Source: Streptomyces zaomyceticus (GTDB lineage: Bacteria > Actinomycetota > Actinomycetes > Streptomycetales > Streptomycetaceae). Taken from it: a DNA stretch of 64,000 nt. Below the pieces are notes generated by a model. That model had not been told where the DNA came from, did no database searches, and worked only from the letters and a program-made list of their open reading frames with translations. Below are positions 59,248 through 64,000 of the stretch, piece after piece (the stretch's first letter is position 1; each line of letters starts with the position of its first letter). The stretch spans positions 1-64,000 of the forward strand of contig NZ_BNBZ01000037.1 of NCBI RefSeq assembly GCF_014656215.1, written 5' to 3'. A program made the translations under genes and the position numbers.

Positions 59248-60063
59248 ATGAACGCGACATCCGGCCCCCACCCCACCGGGGCCCTGCTCCTCTGCCGCGC
59301 CGACCCCACGGCGGTCCGGCCGCTCGCCCGACTGCTCGGGGAGCAGCTGCTCCTCGCCCCCGCGGGCGAGGAGTGGAGCGTGCTCGTACCGGAGGGGAAG
59401 CCCTGGCTCCACGGCGGCGAGCCGGTCGAACAGGTCGTCACGGGCTGGGCCACCGCCCTCGCCGTCCCGGCCGCAGGCCGGCCCGTCGTCGCGTTCTGGT
59501 GGGACCGGGACCGGGCGGGGTTCACCCTCGCCGCCGGCTTCCGCCGCACGGTCGGCTACACCTGGCTCGCGGGCGGCACCCCCGTCGGCGAGGACGAGGC
59601 CATGCGGACCTTCGCCGCCCGGCTCGCGCTCGACCCGGTCCTCGACGTACAGGCCCTGGAACCGCTCACCGAGCCCGACCCGGACGCCGACGCCCCCGGC
59701 CGGCTCCTCGGCGTCGTCGCCGTCCTCGGCCGTGCGGGGCTCGCCCTGCCGGCCGGGCTCCACCCCGGCGAGAGCGCCGACCGGCTCCGCTCCGTCGCCC
59801 TGGCCCAGGGGGCCGAGCAGCTCGAAGGGGCGGGCTGGCGCGATGCCGTACGTGCCGAGCTCGACGTCGTGGAGGGCGGTCCCCTCGGCCCGTACCTGCG
59901 CGGCCCCAGGGCGCGCGTCCTGGGTGGCGCGCAGCTCGCCGCGGGGGTGCCTCTGCTCCTCTGGGGCATCGGCCGGCGCAGTGGCGGCTGGGCGGCGGCC
60001 GGTGCGCTGCTCGTCGCCCACGGCGCGTTCGGCCTCGTCTACGACCGGCTGCGGGAGGGGTGA
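59248..60063 (+). CDS. Hypothetical protein with C-terminal membrane segment
   Basis: This 271-residue protein is not recognised. The N-terminal ~200 residues are soluble with GALLLCRADPTAVRPLARLLGEQLLLAPAGEEWSVLVPEGKPW and WDRDRAGFTLAAGFRRTVGYTWL; two hydrophobic helices (VLGGAQLAAGVPLLLWGIG and WAAAGALLVAHGAFGLVYD) end the protein. The ATG lies 7 bp after TAGCGT, suggesting a leaderless mRNA. Conserved-looking codon use supports a real gene. Confidence 0.78.
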   Translation: MNATSGPHPTGALLLCRADPTAVRPLARLLGEQLLLAPAGEEWSVLVPEGKPWLHGGEPVEQVVTGWATALAVPAAGRPVVAFWWDRDRAGFTLAAGFRRTVGYTWLAGGTPVGEDEAMRTFAARLALDPVLDVQALEPLTEPDPDADAPGRLLGVVAVLGRAGLALPAGLHPGESADRLRSVALAQGAEQLEGAGWRDAVRAELDVVEGGPLGPYLRGPRARVLGGAQLAAGVPLLLWGIGRRSGGWAAAGALLVAHGAFGLVYDRLREG

Positions 60064-60093
60064 CCCCGCGGGGGGCACCCCTCCCCGCGTGTC

Positions 60094-60279
60094 CTACTCG
60101 TCCTCGTCGTCCTCGTCGTCCAGACGGGCCAGCCAGGTCGCGAGGCGCTCGACCGGCACCTCGAAGTCGGGGTTGAGATCGACGAACGTCCGCAGCTGCT
60201 CGGCGAGCCACTCGAAGGTGACCTCCTCCTCGCCTCGCCGCTTCTCCAGTTCCTCGATGCCACGGTCGGTGAAGTACAT
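60094..60279 (-). CDS. Small conserved protein (DUF6104-like)
   Basis: A 61-residue acidic protein (MYFTDRGIEELEKRRGEEEVTFEWLAEQLRTFVDLNPDFEVPVERLATWLARLDDEDDEDE) of helical character that I associate with DUF6104. The poly-Asp/Glu tail is encoded by a run of GAC/GAG codons. ATG lies 6 bp after TATCCT (minus strand), the leaderless pattern. Role unknown. Confidence 0.8.
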   Translation of the reverse strand: MYFTDRGIEELEKRRGEEEVTFEWLAEQLRTFVDLNPDFEVPVERLATWLARLDDEDDEDE

Positions 60280-60385
60280 GCGATCAGGATAGGCCGTACC
60301 CCTCACGTCCCTGTCGACGTCCCCTGTCGCCCTCCGGTCCCACCGACTAGCCTTCCCCATCATCGTTTCGGGGAGCGGGGGCGCT

Positions 60386-60910
60386 GTGACTCACGGGATC
60401 GCTCGGATTCGGCTGGACGACGGCACGCCCGTGTGGGCCCGGGTCAGTGACGTGCAGGAACTCGGCAGGGGAGGCGGCTTCCAGGACACCGGTGTCAGGG
60501 ACCGGGTGGTCTCGATGGCGGGCGGGCTCACGGACGTGGTGCGCGGGGTCGTCGGCTCGCTGCGCGCCGGGCTCGACCCGCAGGGGCCGGTGGAGGTCGC
60601 CGTCAGCTTCGGCATCGAACTCTCGGCACAGTCGGGCAAGGTGATCGGCGTCCTCGCGGACGGCTCGGGCAAGGCCTCCGTGAGCGTCTCCCTGACCTGG
60701 ACCGAACCGGGCCCGACACCGGCCCCCGAACCGGGCCCGACACCGGCCCCCGAACCGGGCCCGACACCGGCCCCCGAACCGGGCCCGACGCCGGACTCCG
60801 CACCGGGGCAGACCTCCGGTTCCGCACAGGACCCGACCTCCGGGCCCGCCCCGGGCCCGGCCCCCGGTGAGGATCGGGAACGGAACCCGGCGGCCGATGG
60901 CACGGCATGA
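60386..60910 (+). CDS. Trypsin-co-occurring domain (Trypco1, CU044_2847-type) protein
   Basis: The first ~105 residues (IARIRLDDGTPVWARVSDVQELG ... VEVAVSFGIELSAQSGKVIGVLADGSGKASVSVSLTW) match the Trypco1 domain, a small beta domain that accompanies trypsin-like proteases in predicted conflict systems. The rest is a Pro-rich linker with perfect EPGPTPAP repeats and a disordered end. It overlaps the next gene (ATGA) and so forms one operon with the trypsin-VMAP and MoxR genes. Confidence 0.82.
   Translation: MTHGIARIRLDDGTPVWARVSDVQELGRGGGFQDTGVRDRVVSMAGGLTDVVRGVVGSLRAGLDPQGPVEVAVSFGIELSAQSGKVIGVLADGSGKASVSVSLTWTEPGPTPAPEPGPTPAPEPGPTPAPEPGPTPDSAPGQTSGSAQDPTSGPAPGPAPGEDRERNPAADGTA
60704..60799 (+). 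repeat. Four 24-bp repeats encoding EPGPTPAP
   Basis: Units at 60704, 60728, 60752 and 60776; the first three are identical and the fourth has changes at its end. They encode a stiff proline-rich linker in the Trypco1 protein. Perfect identity at the DNA level suggests recent expansion, so copy number may vary between strains. Confidence 0.9.
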
Positions 60911-62952
60911 GCGCCTTCGACGCTCTCGTGCGCCCCGCACTCGTACGCATCGCCGCTCCCGGCTGCGGGTATGACCCGCACGGCGACCGGTACTGGGGCA
61001 CCGGCTTCTTCATCGCCCCCGGCTGGGTGCTGACCTGCGCCCATGTCGTGGCCGAGGGGGGAAGCGCGGTGTGGAGGAGCGATCCGGCCGTCGGCATCAC
61101 CTGGGAGGACGGCAAGACCACCCGGGAGACCACCGGCACCGTCGTGCTCGCCCTGCCCCGCCCCGAACGGCCCGACGACCCGCCGGACCGATGGGCCTTC
61201 CCCGACCTCGCGCTCGTCCGGGTGCCCACCGCGCAGAAGGCGTCCTGTGTGCGTCTCAGCGAGCGTCCGCCCGTCCCGCCGACCTCCGTCGGACTCCACG
61301 GCTGGTCCCGGGAGACCGGCGAGCTCGGCATCCGGCACGTCCACGGCACGCTGATCGGCAGCGACGGCAAGGCCCTCGTCACCGACTGGGTCATGCCCGT
61401 CGAAGGCTGCTCGGGCGGCCCCGTCGTCGACCACCAGCAGGGTGCCGTCGTCGGCCTCAACAAGGGCCGCGGGCGGGACGGCGGCGCCGTCGTCCCCGTC
61501 ACCGCGCTGCGCGCGCTGCACGACCTCCCCGGCGGTGAGGCGATGGGCGAGGCGCTGCGCGCCCACGACCGCTACCACCTCGCCCGCTACCGCTCGCTGG
61601 ACGACCGCCCCGACTGGACCAGGACCCAGCGGCGGACGGCCGGCGCCCAGGGCATCGGCCCCGGGCTGCGGACCCAGCTGTACGGGCACTTCGCCGAGCT
61701 GCCCGCACCCACCGCGCCCGGCGAGATCATGGACCTGATCGACCAGGTCAAGGCCTGGATCAGGGACGACGACCTGCCGGACGCCCTGGAGGACGACCCG
61801 CGCACCTGGAGCGAAGGCGCCGGGCTGCTGCGCGGCCTGCGGGCGCCCCGCAGGGACGGCGTCCGCGACCTCGACCTGGACGCCGTGCTGCTGTACGCCG
61901 CGCATGTCGTCCGGCACGTCGGCGGGCGGTACGGCGAGCGCGCCGACACCTCGGGACTCACCCGCTGGATCATCGACGCCTCCGGCGACGCCGACCGGCA
62001 CCTGCGGCGCGAGATCGACCGGCTCGTCAGCCCCGGCAGGCCCGCACCGCTCTCCGTGCGCGAACCCCGCGCGCGTGCCGACGTCCTCCTGGAGATCGAC
62101 ACCCCCCGCTGGGGACGGAGTTACCCCTGGCGGGTCAAGCTCCTCCTCGACGGGCACACCGTCAGCCCCCTCCACTGCGACGACCGGGGCGTCGAGCGGG
62201 CCCGCCTCAGGGAGACCCTGCGCGAACCGCTCGCGGACGCCCTGCGGCGCGGCGACAGCGGACCGCATCTGGCCGCCGTGGAGGCGGTGCTGCCGCGCGA
62301 ACTCTTCGACGAACCCCTCGACACCTGGCGGCTCGAACCGCCCCAGGGTTCCGACGACGCCTGGGCGCCCACGCTCGGCCAGCGCCGGATCGTCGTCATC
62401 CGCGACGCCCGCCGCCACGACAGGGAACCGGCCCCCGAATGGCGCGAGCGCTGGGAGGCGGCGGAGCGCGGGCCGCTCCGCGCGGCCCCGCTGCGCGCCG
62501 AGGCGCCCGGCGCGGGCCCCGACGCCCACACCTCGCGGGTGCGCAGGGAGACCTGGGCGGAGGCGTACGACCGGCTCCGCGAGGCCGGGGGCGGCACCGT
62601 CCCCGTCTACTGCGCCCATGTGGGCAGCGGCGACGGCCTCATGGCGATGAACGCGGCCCTCGCCGCCGGGCATCCCCTCGCCCTCTGGCGGACCGGCGCC
62701 CACGGCCACACCGACTGCGCGGAGTTCCACGAACGGGCCGACCGGCTGCTCTCCGCCGCCCTCACCGCCTGGGACGTACGCGGCCCCGTCCGCTCCCTGC
62801 GCACCCGTGCGACGGACCCGGCGGCCGGGCCCGAGGCGCGGGCCGCGTACGCGTGGGCCGAGAGCGTCGCCCTCCTGTTCGACCCGCCGGACCGGCCGCC
62901 GCACGGCGGCCGTCTGGAACCCCCGCCCCTGCTCGGGGAGGGGGAGCAGTGA
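60907..62952 (+). CDS. Trypsin-like serine protease with VMAP-C domain
   Basis: A 681-residue cytoplasmic protein. Residues ~1-205 are a trypsin-fold protease with an intact triad: His in LTCAHVV, Asp in PDLALVRV and Ser in EGCSGGPVV. After a linker, ~330-670 match the VMAP C-terminal domain (LLEIDTPRWGRSYPWRVKLLLDGHTVSPLHCDDRGVERA ... AYAWAESVALLFDPPDRPP). VMAP proteins act with MoxR ATPases and vWA proteins in predicted ternary conflict systems, with the protease as effector. The target is unknown. GTPs or signal peptides are absent. Confidence 0.84.
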   Translation: MSAFDALVRPALVRIAAPGCGYDPHGDRYWGTGFFIAPGWVLTCAHVVAEGGSAVWRSDPAVGITWEDGKTTRETTGTVVLALPRPERPDDPPDRWAFPDLALVRVPTAQKASCVRLSERPPVPPTSVGLHGWSRETGELGIRHVHGTLIGSDGKALVTDWVMPVEGCSGGPVVDHQQGAVVGLNKGRGRDGGAVVPVTALRALHDLPGGEAMGEALRAHDRYHLARYRSLDDRPDWTRTQRRTAGAQGIGPGLRTQLYGHFAELPAPTAPGEIMDLIDQVKAWIRDDDLPDALEDDPRTWSEGAGLLRGLRAPRRDGVRDLDLDAVLLYAAHVVRHVGGRYGERADTSGLTRWIIDASGDADRHLRREIDRLVSPGRPAPLSVREPRARADVLLEIDTPRWGRSYPWRVKLLLDGHTVSPLHCDDRGVERARLRETLREPLADALRRGDSGPHLAAVEAVLPRELFDEPLDTWRLEPPQGSDDAWAPTLGQRRIVVIRDARRHDREPAPEWRERWEAAERGPLRAAPLRAEAPGAGPDAHTSRVRRETWAEAYDRLREAGGGTVPVYCAHVGSGDGLMAMNAALAAGHPLALWRTGAHGHTDCAEFHERADRLLSAALTAWDVRGPVRSLRTRATDPAAGPEARAAYAWAESVALLFDPPDRPPHGGRLEPPPLLGEGEQ

Positions 62953-63071
62953 CCGGAGCGGCCACCGGGACGACGGCCCCGCGATCCGTCCGATTAGGCC
63001 ATCGGCAGGTCCCGCTCCCGGGCGGTACCGTCGATGGGCCCGGCATCGACACCACAGCCAGGAGGAGTCAC

Positions 63072-64000
63072 TCGTGAACGATTGGCGGATCTACCGTGGT
63101 GCCGGTCTTCCGCACGACGAGATACAGCGGCTGCCCGCCCCGCCGCCGTGGCGCGACTTCTCGACCGGCAGCGCCGACGACACCCTGGCAGGTTCCGACC
63201 GGCGGCTCGGCGTCAAGCGCAGACTCGTCCAGAACCACCATCCCCGGCCCGCCGAGACCGACGCCGTCAACGCCGCCCTCTACCTTCGGCGCCCGCTCCT
63301 CGTCACCGGCAACCCCGGAACCGGCAAGTCCACCCTCGCCCACGCCGTCGCCCACGAACTGCGCCTCGGGCGGGTCCTCCGCTGGCCGATCGTCAGCCGG
63401 ACGACACTCCAGGACGGGCTCTACCGGTACGACGCCATCGGGCGCCTCCAGGACGTCCAACTGGAGCGTGCCCAGGCCGGATCGCCCGGCTCCGCCGCCG
63501 CGGCCCCGGCCGGCATCGGCTCGTACATCCGGCTCGGACCGCTCGGTACCGCGCTGCTCCCCTCGGACCAGCCCCGGGTGCTGCTCATCGACGAGCTCGA
63601 CAAGAGCGACCTCGACCTGCCGAACGACCTCCTCAACGCCCTGGAGGAAGGCGAGTTCGCCATCCCCGAGCTGGAGCGGCTCGCCGACCGGGAGCCCGTC
63701 GTCGAGGTGCTCAGCGACGACGGCCGCAAGGTGGCCGTGATCGGCGGGCGGGTCCGCTGCACCACCTTCCCCTTCATCGTGCTCACCTCCAACGGCGAAC
63801 GGGACTTCCCCGCCGCCCTGCTGCGCCGCTGCATCCGGCTGGAACTCGAAGCGCCCGGCGAGGAGCAGCTCCGCGCGATGATCGAGGCCCACCTCGGGAC
63901 CGAGACCGCCGCGGGCGAGGGGGAACAGGGGCTGGTGCAGCGCTTCCTCAACCGGGAGCCCGGCGAGGTCATCGCCACCGACCAGCTCCTCAACGCCCTC
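63072..64000 (+). CDS. MoxR-type AAA+ ATPase, 3' end outside the window
   Basis: The reading frame is open from GTG 63072 to the window end (309 codons so far, no stop). GGAGGAG precedes the start. Walker A GNPGTGKST (~81-89), Walker B VLLIDELDKSDLD and sensor 1 IVLTSNGERDFPAALLRRC identify a MoxR-like AAA+ protein. It follows the trypsin-VMAP gene by 119 bp and should be the NTPase of the same system. A vWA-domain gene is expected next, beyond 64000. Confidence 0.9.

Noticed and set aside
1..64000. CRISPR array or insertion sequence
   Set aside because: No regularly spaced direct repeats with unique spacers, no cas genes and no transposase reading frames were found.

Overview
This is a high-GC actinobacterial chromosome segment that almost certainly comes from a Streptomyces. 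The signs are third-position G/C codon bias, frequent GTG/TTG starts, many apparently leaderless genes, and diagnostic loci: sigR-rsrA, dasR-dasABC-nagB, wblE, prsH-sigH and sodN-sodX. As far as I remember it, the gene order follows the Streptomyces coelicolor core chromosome from about SCO5206 to SCO5261, with insertions and losses. No insertion sequence, integrase, prophage block or CRISPR array was seen.

Layout. 1-2.7 kb: 3' part of an initiator tRNA, a Fur-family regulator divergent from a catalase, and a CBS-domain protein. 2.8-9.4 kb: histidinol-phosphatase, a TetR regulator, a guanidinium-type SMR exporter, rsgA, aroA, an M50 peptidase, an HMCES/SRAP protein and a hydrolase. 9.4-15.3 kb: the thiol-stress sigma factor sigR with its autoregulated promoter and the redox anti-sigma factor rsrA, a pair of membrane HD-domain proteins (one active-looking HD-GYP, one degenerate), a TPR protein and peptide deformylase. 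15.4-19.1 kb: nrdAB (class I ribonucleotide reductase) behind a probable adenosylcobalamin riboswitch and two NrdR boxes. 19.1-21.7 kb: an acetyltransferase and an SSS symporter with its DUF3311 partner. 21.8-28.8 kb: the chitobiose/GlcNAc regulon dasR, dasABC, a GH3 hexosaminidase and nagB, with DasR operators (dre).

29.3-36.9 kb: a PdtaS-like sensor kinase, wblE, a lipid kinase, prsH-sigH and a Na+/H+ antiporter. 36.8-41.3 kb: a D-cysteine desulfhydrase-like enzyme, an amidase, and then a family 2B encapsulin (shell protein with a cyclic-nucleotide-binding domain) followed by a polyprenyl diphosphate synthase, its likely cargo. 41.3-49.8 kb: accessory genes, namely TetR/DHFR-like, snapalysin/LysR, a SUKH-like protein, VOC, Ni-superoxide dismutase with its maturation protease, an ABATE/CGNR regulator and a methyltransferase. 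49.9-57.3 kb: a polar amino-acid ABC transporter, malic enzyme, a 22-25 bp minisatellite, an MDR dehydrogenase and a secreted GH5 glycosidase. 57.3-60.3 kb: PadR/DUF4097 and small hypothetical genes.

60.4-64.0 kb (window end): Trypco1 protein, trypsin-VMAP-C protein and a MoxR-type AAA+ ATPase that runs off the edge. This matches the vWA-MoxR-VMAP ternary conflict systems proposed by comparative genomics; the vWA gene should lie just outside. This locus and the encapsulin-polyprenyl synthase pair are the two most interesting systems here. The rest is mostly conserved housekeeping, stress and nutrient-sensing chromosome.
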